Source: an uncultured Ruminococcus sp.
GTDB lineage: Bacteria > Bacillota > Clostridia > Oscillospirales > Ruminococcaceae
NCBI GenBank assembly: GCA_947175975.1
Contig: CAMWOX010000134.1
Coordinates: 1 to 5,071 of the forward strand
DNA: 5,071 nt
Direction of reading: 5' to 3'
In this document: positions 1 to 5,070 of the stretch, piece after piece
Layout of the letters: the number at the start of each line of letters is the position of its first letter
Numbering within the stretch: position 1 is the stretch's first letter
The notes under the pieces: generated by a model
Told to the model about the DNA's origin: nothing
Database searches by the model: none
The model's input: the letters and a program-made list of their open reading frames with translations, nothing else
Program-made: the position numbers and the translations under genes

Positions 1-1031
1 GAATAACGGCTGGACACTTCAAATGGTCCATATAATTTATGATCCTGTAATAAAACAACCTGTTCTTTTTCGGGACATTCTCTTTCACTAATCTCAATAT
101 AATCTAGAAAATTGCTGTTGTCAATATCATTTCTGGGTGTTACCACTCTGTAAAAACAAGCATCCTGAATGGGACGAATCACATTTCTTAATAGTCTCCC
201 ACTTTCTCTGATCATCGCAAGATCGACTCTTGTCTGATAATTGACATCACTATTTTCAATCAGATCTGATTCTTTCATATCAATAATATAAAAACTCTGC
301 TCTTCCGAATTGGCATCATAAATATGCAGTGCTTTTAGAAATTCACTGACGACACCATGAGATTCTTTTAAATTAAATGCACCATGTGGCGGAAATAATT
401 TTTTTGCATTTATGGGTACTAATTCACCGTTTTTTTGTTCATACTGTGGTGCAAAATTATAAAATCCACTTCTATAATCAATTCTTCCATACAGTCTCAT
501 CATTCTTTCCTCCGATTGTGTTGTTAATTTTTCTAAAGTTTCTACCGGAGCATTTACAACATTATTTTCCGGCAGAGATACAACAGACAACTCCTGCAAT
601 GCCGGCGGTTCTGGTATCCCTGTAAATTTGCCACGCAGAATGTCACGAAACATGGCAGATTTTATAAATTTTAAAAGATCCTCTCTGCATTCTATGGCAT
701 GATCTTTGGCTTTCTTGAACAAAAAAATCGTATTCTGTAAATAATTCTCTGCATTATAAGCAGAAACGACTTCCTGGAAACCAGTTTCTTCCAGAGAAAA
801 AGGGATACTCTCTTTCTGCTCTTCGTAGACCATATCAATAAAATATTTCAACACAGCAGGATATTCCAGTGCAAACGCTAATTTCTGCGTACGCTTTTTT
901 TTCTTTCCAAATTCCCGTTCCCATTTTCTATTCATCTGTGGAATAGATTCCAATGCAGACTCGGTCATTTCTTCTGGGAGCATACAATAAAAATCCGCCA
1001 TTAACTCTGGTTCACTGCGACCTAATTTCAT
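1..1031 (-). CDS. Large hypothetical protein, N-terminal part (runs off the left edge)
   Basis: The frame is open from an ATG at 1031 to the left edge without a stop, giving 343 codons of a longer protein. The start is well supported: GGAGG (1041-1045) lies 9 bases upstream and a near-consensus promoter lies further upstream. I do not recognise the family. The visible part has no signal peptide or membrane span and is probably cytoplasmic. Residues 1-135 are charged and probably helical, with a basic patch at 43-50 (KKKKR core). A Pro/Val-rich linker follows at about 138-165, then a mixed alpha/beta region with an FYIID stretch near 247-251 and a VVLLQDHKLYGPF stretch at 325-337 that looks like a beta hairpin. 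The remaining C-terminal part, which may hold a recognisable domain, is outside the window. It is preceded by a terminator and its own promoter, so it starts a transcription unit. Coding is certain; function is unknown. Confidence 0.85.
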   Translation of the reverse strand, partial: MKLGRSEPELMADFYCMLPEEMTESALESIPQMNRKWEREFGKKKKRTQKLAFALEYPAVLKYFIDMVYEEQKESIPFSLEETGFQEVVSAYNAENYLQNTIFLFKKAKDHAIECREDLLKFIKSAMFRDILRGKFTGIPEPPALQELSVVSLPENNVVNAPVETLEKLTTQSEERMMRLYGRIDYRSGFYNFAPQYEQKNGELVPINAKKLFPPHGAFNLKESHGVVSEFLKALHIYDANSEEQSFYIIDMKESDLIENSDVNYQTRVDLAMIRESGRLLRNVIRPIQDACFYRVVTPRNDIDNSNFLDYIEISERECPEKEQVVLLQDHKLYGPFEVSSRY

Positions 1032-1065
1032 AATTTATGTCCTCCGTTATAATTTTGGATAAATT

Positions 1066-1082
1066 TATGCACAAGATGCATA
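1066..1082. repeat. Inverted repeat at the predicted transcription start of the left-hand gene
   Basis: A perfect 6-bp inverted repeat, TATGCA-N5-TGCATA, lies just downstream of the -10 box at 1088-1093 and covers the predicted +1 (about 1080-1082). The position fits a repressor operator; it could also form a small hairpin at the 5' end of the mRNA. The role is inferred from symmetry and position only. Confidence 0.4.
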
Positions 1083-1087
1083 TTTTT

Positions 1088-1116
1088 ATGATAACACACA
1101 AAAACCATTCTGTCAA
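1088..1116 (-). promoter_or_regulatory. Sigma-A-type promoter of the left-hand gene
   Basis: On the minus strand, TTGACA (1116-1111) is separated by exactly 17 bases from TATCAT (1093-1088). The -35 is perfect and the -10 matches 5 of 6. Predicted transcription starts near 1081, giving a leader of about 50 bases before the ATG at 1031. This promoter makes the gene independent of the one upstream. Confidence 0.8.
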
Positions 1117-1139
1117 GTGTTACAAAAAAAGAAAACAGC

Positions 1140-1176
1140 AAAAGATCCCTGTCTTGCAGGAAAACAGGGATCTTTT
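1140..1176 (-). terminator. Rho-independent terminator after the 192-residue gene
   Basis: A perfect 13-bp stem (arms 1140-1152 and 1164-1176) has an 11-base loop and a GATCCCTGT core closed by A/T pairs. It starts 12 bases beyond the TGA at 1188. On the minus strand the arm ends in TTTT and a further T-rich tract follows at 1136-1123. The plus-strand side is also T-rich (1171-1186), so it could work in both directions, but no plus-strand gene is visible to its left. Confidence 0.88.
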
Positions 1177-1187
1177 CTTATTTTTTA

Positions 1188-1766
1188 TCAGAAGATCAGA
1201 AACAGAAGACTGAATTTTGTGAGATAATAAAATCCATCTCTTGGCTTGGGATTCTCAGATGCTTTTTGCTCTGTCATACGCATGACTTTATACCATATCT
1301 GTTCATCAAATAACGCTGTACGGTTCAAAATTCCATTCTCAGCATCACACAGGAATAACTGTACAATAGGTGTGTAATCCGAATATTGATTTAAATATTC
1401 ATCCCCTGTTTGAATATCTTTTGCGATTTTATCCCCCTCGAAATAAATATTGGATGTCACAAGTCTCATTCCTGTACTTAAATGATAGATGTCTGCCAGT
1501 TTTTCGGGAAACCGGAGAAATACAACAGCATCCATCTCATCAGAATATGCCGAGATAATCAATGGATTAACAGACACAACAATCGCAGGCTGTGTGTCGC
1601 CATTAAGCAAATACTGATTGATTCTCCGGAACTGCTTGTTGTAATATAGTTTCTTCAAAAATGACAGATGCAGAATATCATCCCGGAGCTGTGCAAATTT
1701 ATGTTCTGACAGACAGACTTCCCCTGGATTAGATGCGAAAGAATTAGGATCAACATAATTTTCCAT
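1188..1766 (-). CDS. Hypothetical protein, 192 residues
   Basis: I do not recognise a named family. The ATG at 1766 is preceded by AGAGG (1776-1780) 9 bases upstream and by a good promoter, and a strong terminator follows the stop, so this is a single-gene unit. The protein has no signal peptide. The N-terminal 55 residues are polar and probably helical. The centre (about 58-110) alternates hydrophobic residues like a beta sheet, with QPAIVVSVNPLIISAYSDE at 59-77 and VVFLRFPE at 81-88 as the most conserved-looking stretch. The last residues (about 181-192) are unusually hydrophobic for a soluble tail (FSLLFLIF) but too short for a membrane span. The central strands suggest a small globular cytoplasmic domain. 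The upstream CotH gene ends only 97 bases away, so some read-through from it is possible. The coding call is firm; no function is proposed. Confidence 0.8.
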   Translation of the reverse strand: MENYVDPNSFASNPGEVCLSEHKFAQLRDDILHLSFLKKLYYNKQFRRINQYLLNGDTQPAIVVSVNPLIISAYSDEMDAVVFLRFPEKLADIYHLSTGMRLVTSNIYFEGDKIAKDIQTGDEYLNQYSDYTPIVQLFLCDAENGILNRTALFDEQIWYKVMRMTEQKASENPKPRDGFYYLTKFSLLFLIF

Positions 1767-1806
1767 AATTTACAACCTCTTTTTTAAATTTTCCATGCTA
1801 TTCCCT

Positions 1807-1834
1807 ATTATAACACAAATCAGAAAAAAATCAA
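1807..1834 (-). promoter_or_regulatory. Sigma-A-type promoter of the 192-residue gene
   Basis: On the minus strand, TTGATT (1834-1829) is followed after 16 bases by a perfect TATAAT (1812-1807). Predicted transcription starts near 1800, about 34 bases before the ATG at 1766. The promoter fills most of the 97-base gap after the CotH stop codon. Confidence 0.7.
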
Positions 1835-1862
1835 GAGATTTTGAGTAGATTGCAAAAAATGA

Positions 1863-3857
1863 TTAATGCAACAAAGCCGATTTCATGAGACAGAAATCAA
1901 AAATATTCACTTTGCCATCCTGGTTAAAATCAGCCGCTTTCCAGTAAGTCAGTGTTCCCTTAGAATGCAACCAATTTTCAAGCATTTTCAGATCTGCCTG
2001 GTTGAATCTGCCGTCCATGTTGACATCACCCATCTGGTAAGAAGCATCTTCTGAAACAAACGGCATCCACAGCTGTGCAAGCCAGTCTGTTCTTCTTTCT
2101 GTGAAATTCCGCAGAAATTCCACACATTCCGTATAGTTATTGCCGTTCACTGGTCCAAATATTTTATATTCCCCACCGCCGTACATATGCCATCTGGCAT
2201 TATTCATATCTGCTGAGGGAGTAATTTCGTCACCAATTCTGGTCAAAATTGCCCCGCCCTCTTGTTCCGTGTCTGTCAAGGTCTTCAGATAGGGATAGAA
2301 ATTTTCAAAATAAATTTCAGCTGTTCTCTTGACAATATCCCCACGTTTATAAAGTGTTCCGATCCAGCTGACACCATATGTAGCAGAGTTTTTTCCATCT
2401 TCCGCATTATAACCACTGATAGGGAAAAACGCTGCAAATAAATTATTACTATCCCAGGAATAACCAACATCGCCGTCCCAGTTACCACGGACAGCAGAAA
2501 AATTATTGTAAGCAAAATCGAAATCCCACACAGGACTACAGTGCAGTTTGCCATCGCCTGCGGCATCTTTATCTTTCCACAAAAAGAAACTTTCATGATA
2601 ACTATCTGTATCCATAGAAATTTCTTCGATCAGATAACCTTTGATCAGGGAATCAATGTCTATATAATCTGTATAATGCTTCCCCAGGAAATTACAGCCA
2701 TTTGGAGAATAAATCGCATCTTCCATTTCCTGCACATAGTTCTTGATATATAATACCTGGTCTTCCGTTGTGTATTCCGGGGATTTGATTTCAAATGCCT
2801 GTCCTCTGGTTGTGACAAAACCGCTTTTGGCATTCGGGTATCTGCCATTCATTTTAAATTCCAGTAAATAACCGCCTGTAATATCTTCGGGATTATTTGG
2901 AATATCATAATATTTATAGCTATCTCTGTTATATTCCCATCTTCCGGCATTCACAAACACACGCTCATAGTTTTTTAATTCTTGTTCATTTAGCTTTTCC
3001 GTTTCTTCTTCAAGATCATAAATATTCACACGATTTTTCTGCACCTGAACACGTTCGCTGAGCTGATAAGTACCACGATAAGAACCATCTGCATAGAGAT
3101 CCACAAATACAGAATCCATGACATACTCCATACCAGCGGCACGACTCATTTCAAATGTCATTTTATTGCGGAGCATAGAGTGATCCAGATAGTTTCCCAA
3201 GAGAACCCATTTTTTCGCTTTTCCCATATCGTAGAGATTCGCTTTGGCAGGAAGTTTGATATTATAGGGCTTTTTCCGGCTGTAATCCCAGGAAGAATTG
3301 CCGTGATCCGTGATCTTTTCAATTTCACCCTCATATTCCAGACCACCTTTATAATTCAGCATCAAAGCAGAACCCGTTTCCGTGACCGCCCTGCTTGCAT
3401 CCAGTGCATCCAGACCGCCGCTGCTGGTTGTCAGATAAATACATCCCAGATTGGATTGCATCACACGCAGTGTACCACAGTCAACACCATCCGCAGTGAT
3501 TGTAAATTCATCCGACTGACTTAGAATAGAAGTCATTTCACCGGAATGAACAGCTTCACCATCAAGACAAATCTGCATATCTCCTGCCGCACAAGTAATC
3601 ATCAGATTCTCTCTGTCGGCGGTTGATGGCAGAAAAATATAGTGACAATCCTCCCATTCACAGTACCACCAGTCTGTATAATCTAGATCTGTTTCTATGC
3701 CAGGTGATAGATTTTCCACCCGGAATGTACTGACAGGTGTCTCCTTAAAAGAGACTTGCGTATCTTCCGCAAAAGCATTGTCGACAATGAGAACCTGGGA
3801 TGCAAATAGTATGGACAAAGAACATGCTGCCAGACGCTGGAATATTTTAGATTTCAT
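1863..3857 (-). CDS. Secreted CotH-family (atypical kinase-like) protein with C-terminal dockerin
   Basis: This 664-residue exported protein joins a CotH domain to a dockerin. Residues 1-30 form a signal peptide: a KSK n-region, a hydrophobic core and an AFA cleavage site before E31. Residues 31-160 form a strand-rich N-terminal region with several cysteines. The CotH domain covers about 165-595 and shows the family's landmarks: GNSSW (186-190), RKKPYNIKL (194-202), WVLLGNYLD (217-225), a VDLYADGSYRGTYQLSE segment (252-268), NRVNIYDL (275-282), GGYLLEFK (328-335), YIDIDSLI (398-405) and SPVWDFD (441-447). The acidic residues of WDFD fit the metal site of this fold. CotH of Bacillus is a Fam20-like kinase that phosphorylates spore-coat proteins; substrates here are unknown. 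Residues 609-664 are a dockerin with two calcium loops (D611/N613/D615/N619/D622 and D643/N645/D647/N651/D654), predicting attachment to a cohesin scaffold. The start at 3857 is chosen because GGAGG precedes it; an in-frame ATG at 3890 would add 11 residues before the signal peptide. Confidence 0.93.
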   Translation of the reverse strand: MKSKIFQRLAACSLSILFASQVLIVDNAFAEDTQVSFKETPVSTFRVENLSPGIETDLDYTDWWYCEWEDCHYIFLPSTADRENLMITCAAGDMQICLDGEAVHSGEMTSILSQSDEFTITADGVDCGTLRVMQSNLGCIYLTTSSGGLDALDASRAVTETGSALMLNYKGGLEYEGEIEKITDHGNSSWDYSRKKPYNIKLPAKANLYDMGKAKKWVLLGNYLDHSMLRNKMTFEMSRAAGMEYVMDSVFVDLYADGSYRGTYQLSERVQVQKNRVNIYDLEEETEKLNEQELKNYERVFVNAGRWEYNRDSYKYYDIPNNPEDITGGYLLEFKMNGRYPNAKSGFVTTRGQAFEIKSPEYTTEDQVLYIKNYVQEMEDAIYSPNGCNFLGKHYTDYIDIDSLIKGYLIEEISMDTDSYHESFFLWKDKDAAGDGKLHCSPVWDFDFAYNNFSAVRGNWDGDVGYSWDSNNLFAAFFPISGYNAEDGKNSATYGVSWIGTLYKRGDIVKRTAEIYFENFYPYLKTLTDTEQEGGAILTRIGDEITPSADMNNARWHMYGGGEYKIFGPVNGNNYTECVEFLRNFTERRTDWLAQLWMPFVSEDASYQMGDVNMDGRFNQADLKMLENWLHSKGTLTYWKAADFNQDGKVNIFDFCLMKSALLH

Positions 3858-3866
3858 AAAAAATAG

Positions 3867-3874
3867 CCTCCTTT
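3867..3874 (-). promoter_or_regulatory. Ribosome binding site deciding the CotH start
   Basis: AAAGGAGG on the minus strand lies 9 bases before the ATG at 3857. The alternative in-frame ATG at 3890 lies upstream of this site, has no comparable site of its own, and falls inside the leader inverted repeat. The resulting protein begins directly with a normal signal peptide (MKSKIFQRLA). Confidence 0.85.
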
Positions 3875-3878
3875 GTAT

Positions 3879-3909
3879 TGTAAGTTCCATTGATTTTTTG
3901 TAACTTACA
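3879..3909. repeat. Inverted repeat in the CotH leader
   Basis: A perfect 8-bp inverted repeat, TGTAAGTT (3879-3886) with AACTTACA (3902-3909), is separated by 15 bases. It begins at the predicted transcription start (about 3907-3909) and ends five bases before the ribosome binding site. It could be an operator just downstream of +1, or a 5' hairpin on the mRNA that stabilises it. There is no T-run after it, so it is not a terminator. Confidence 0.5.
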
Positions 3910-3913
3910 TTTT

Positions 3914-3942
3914 ATTTTATCATGTTTTACACAGATTGTCAA
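3914..3942 (-). promoter_or_regulatory. Sigma-A-type promoter of the CotH gene
   Basis: On the minus strand, a perfect TTGACA (3942-3937) is followed after 17 bases by TAAAAT (3919-3914). An 8-bp palindrome AACCGGTT (3941-3948) overlaps the upstream edge of the -35 and could be a regulator site. The near-consensus form suggests vegetative expression, not control by a sporulation sigma factor. Confidence 0.8.
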
Positions 3943-4024
3943 CCGGTTTATTGTGGGTTCTGACAAATGGAAGAAATTTAATCATCATTATTATTCCGAT
4001 TTCTGCAAATTACTAAATAATCAA

Positions 4025-4056
4025 AAAGAGAATGCATTCTGCAATGCATCCTCTTT
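4025..4056 (-). terminator. Rho-independent terminator after spoIIID
   Basis: A 14-bp stem with one mismatch (arms 4025-4038 and 4043-4056) and a 4-base loop CTGC lies 20 bases past the spoIIID stop at 4077. On the minus strand it ends in CTCTTTTT and an AT-rich tract. Each arm contains the self-complementary ATGCAT. This separates spoIIID from the CotH promoter. Confidence 0.85.
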
Positions 4057-4076
4057 CAGAAATTTATTCACCTACA

Positions 4077-4370
4077 TCAGGATTCTTCCCGATTCCGTAC
4101 CTGTCGGAGACGGGCATATTTTTTCTTTGTTGCCATACCGCCACGGATGTGACGTTCCTGTTTGTTCTGCAAAAGCACTTCATGAACCTGCTCTGCCAAT
4201 TCCGGCTGTATGTATGGCAGTCGTTCGCTTACGTCTTTGTGTACAGTGCTTTTGGAAATGCCATATTGTTTTGCCGCTGCCCGGACTGTCGTCCTGTGTT
4301 CCAGAATATATGTCCCGAGCATGACGGCTCTGTCATTTGTCTGGTTTGTCTGTGTCATCTGATTGTGCAT
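4077..4370 (-). CDS. spoIIID: Sporulation transcriptional regulator SpoIIID
   Basis: This 97-residue protein closely matches SpoIIID, the small DNA-binding regulator that acts in the mother cell with sigma-E and helps the switch to sigma-K (family knowledge; Bacillus subtilis SpoIIID is 93 residues). The helix-turn-helix covers about residues 29-51 (VRAAAKQYGISKSTVHKD core), followed by the family signatures SERLPYIQPELA (48-59) and RHIRGGMATKKKY (73-85), which includes the basic C-terminal region that contacts DNA. The start at 4370 is preferred because GGGAG lies 7 bases upstream and the length fits the family. The frame stays open to 4532, but those 54 extra residues have no SpoIIID character. 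In Bacillus the gene is followed by mbl; here a terminator and then a CotH-dockerin gene follow. Nothing looks damaged, so the organism probably sporulates or recently did. Confidence 0.95.
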   Translation of the reverse strand: MHNQMTQTNQTNDRAVMLGTYILEHRTTVRAAAKQYGISKSTVHKDVSERLPYIQPELAEQVHEVLLQNKQERHIRGGMATKKKYARLRQVRNREES

Positions 4371-4377
4371 AACCTCA

Positions 4378-4382
4378 CTCCC
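4378..4382 (-). promoter_or_regulatory. Ribosome binding site deciding the spoIIID start
   Basis: GGGAG on the minus strand is 7 bases from the ATG at 4370. A second GAGG (4373-4376) is only 2 bases from that ATG and 14 from the next in-frame ATG at 4358, so neither distance is as good. This supports the 97-residue product. Confidence 0.65.
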
Positions 4383-4435
4383 AGTTTTGTTTGATTCTGA
4401 AAAAGGATTCTGTAAAGTATATGCTGAAATATCAG

Positions 4436-4465
4436 ATTTTAGCAGAGTTTTCCGCAAAAATATTT
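4436..4465 (-). promoter_or_regulatory. Candidate sigma-E-like promoter of spoIIID (weak)
   Basis: On the minus strand, AAATATT (4465-4459) is followed after 15 bases by GCTAAAAT (4443-4436). Against the Bacillus sigma-E pattern (KMATATT, 14-15 bases, CATACAMT) the -35 fits well and the -10 matches about 5 of 8. Position, about 65 bases before the ATG, is plausible. In this AT-rich gap such a match can arise by chance. A TATACT at 4421-4416 without a -35 is a rival. Confidence 0.25.
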
Positions 4466-4577
4466 GATTATTTTCTGAATCTTGTCCTCCAGAAAAGCTT
4501 CTACTAACAGCAGAGATGTTAGCCAGACGCACAGATAAAAAATGTAAAAAATAGTAAATTTTAAAAAAACAGTATAA

Positions 4578-5030
4578 TTAAGTGATAGATAAATAAATAT
4601 GGATCTCCGCATTTTCAGGATCAGCATTCTGATATTCCTCAAAATCGCAGACAAAAGAGCGTTCCAGGTTCATCTTCCAAAGCTCTGTCCAAAATTGCTG
4701 AACGGCAGCAACCATATGACCTTTTACAACGAATTTCGCATATTTTCCGGCAGGAATTTTTCGCAGCTCAAAACGATCAGGAACATCTTCGCTGCTTACT
4801 TCACAAGCAACAACAACCGTATAGTCGGCTTTTTCATCATCAGCATAGTCCGTGTAAATTCCGAGTGCTTTTTCATTTGTCCTGTTTTTCAGAGTGAAAC
4901 AGCCCTCGGGAGAGTAAAGCTTCTGCCAAAGTCCACTGATAACCTTCCCCATATCAGGAGAAGTGTTATTCGTTCTCGCAGAAAATCCTGCAACAGTCTT
5001 TTCCTCTAAGTTTACAATTTCATAGTTCAT
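4578..5030 (-). CDS. Stand-alone GyrI-like / AraC-type effector-binding domain protein
   Basis: This 150-residue protein has the length and pattern of a free-standing GyrI-like effector-binding domain, the fold also found as the ligand-binding half of AraC- and MerR-type regulators such as BmrR. Landmarks are an N-terminal strand with the AGFSARTNN segment (14-22), LWQKLYS (34-40), a GIYTDY strand (57-62), IPAGKYAKFVVKG (92-104), the helix FWTELWKMNL (113-122), DFEEY (129-133) and the final strand AEIHIYLSI (141-149). It lacks a DNA-binding domain, so it is a cytoplasmic small-molecule binder. Some stand-alone members bind drugs, bind gyrase, or hydrolyse cyclopropane-containing natural products; which applies here cannot be told. 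The ATG at 5030 has GAGG 8 bases upstream (5039-5042). No hairpin terminator follows, so read-through into spoIIID is possible. Confidence 0.85.
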   Translation of the reverse strand: MNYEIVNLEEKTVAGFSARTNNTSPDMGKVISGLWQKLYSPEGCFTLKNRTNEKALGIYTDYADDEKADYTVVVACEVSSEDVPDRFELRKIPAGKYAKFVVKGHMVAAVQQFWTELWKMNLERSFVCDFEEYQNADPENAEIHIYLSIT

Positions 5031-5061
5031 GGTATTTACCTCATTTCTATTTGATGATCTG

Positions 5062-5070
5062 AGTATACCA
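5062..5070 (-). promoter_or_regulatory. Extended -10 element of the GyrI-like gene
   Basis: On the minus strand TGG-TATACT gives an extended -10 (TGN plus a 5 of 6 match to TATAAT). Predicted transcription starts near 5055, about 25 bases before the ATG. The -35 lies beyond the window edge, so the promoter is only partly visible. Confidence 0.55.

Noticed and set aside
1823..1845. Possible terminator after the CotH gene (TCAA/TTGA hairpin followed by seven T on the minus strand)
   Set aside because: The stem is only 4 bp and A/T-rich, and it overlaps the -35 of the next promoter; too weak to call.
3180..3524. Plus-strand 114-residue reading frame and other plus-strand frames
   Set aside because: They lie inside well-supported minus-strand genes, lack ribosome binding sites and have no recognisable domains.
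3822..3833. LAAC in the CotH signal peptide as a lipoprotein box
   Set aside because: The cysteine is residue 12, before the hydrophobic core, so it cannot be a lipoprotein cleavage site; the AFA site before residue 31 fits better.
3858..3890. Eleven extra residues at the CotH N-terminus from the ATG at 3890
   Set aside because: The extension contains the ribosome binding site of the real start and would put charged residues before the signal peptide.
3858..3960. SpoIIID binding site (WWRRACARNY) in the CotH promoter
   Set aside because: The nearest matches miss two or more positions, so control by SpoIIID is not supported by sequence.
4504..4522. CTAACA-N7-TGTTAG inverted repeat between the GyrI-like gene and spoIIID as a terminator
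   Set aside because: The stem is 6 bp and is not followed by a T-run on either strand in the right place; possibly a chance repeat.
4371..4532. 54-residue N-terminal extension of SpoIIID in the same frame, starting at 4532
   Set aside because: It has no similarity to SpoIIID, would make the protein far longer than the family, and the ATG at 4370 has a good ribosome binding site.
4573..4578. TATAAT on the plus strand as a promoter
   Set aside because: No -35 at a suitable distance and no plus-strand gene downstream.
4439..4654. 71-residue hydrophobic minus-strand reading frame
   Set aside because: It starts inside the GyrI-like gene in another frame, lacks a ribosome binding site and owes its hydrophobic look to the AT-rich gap.
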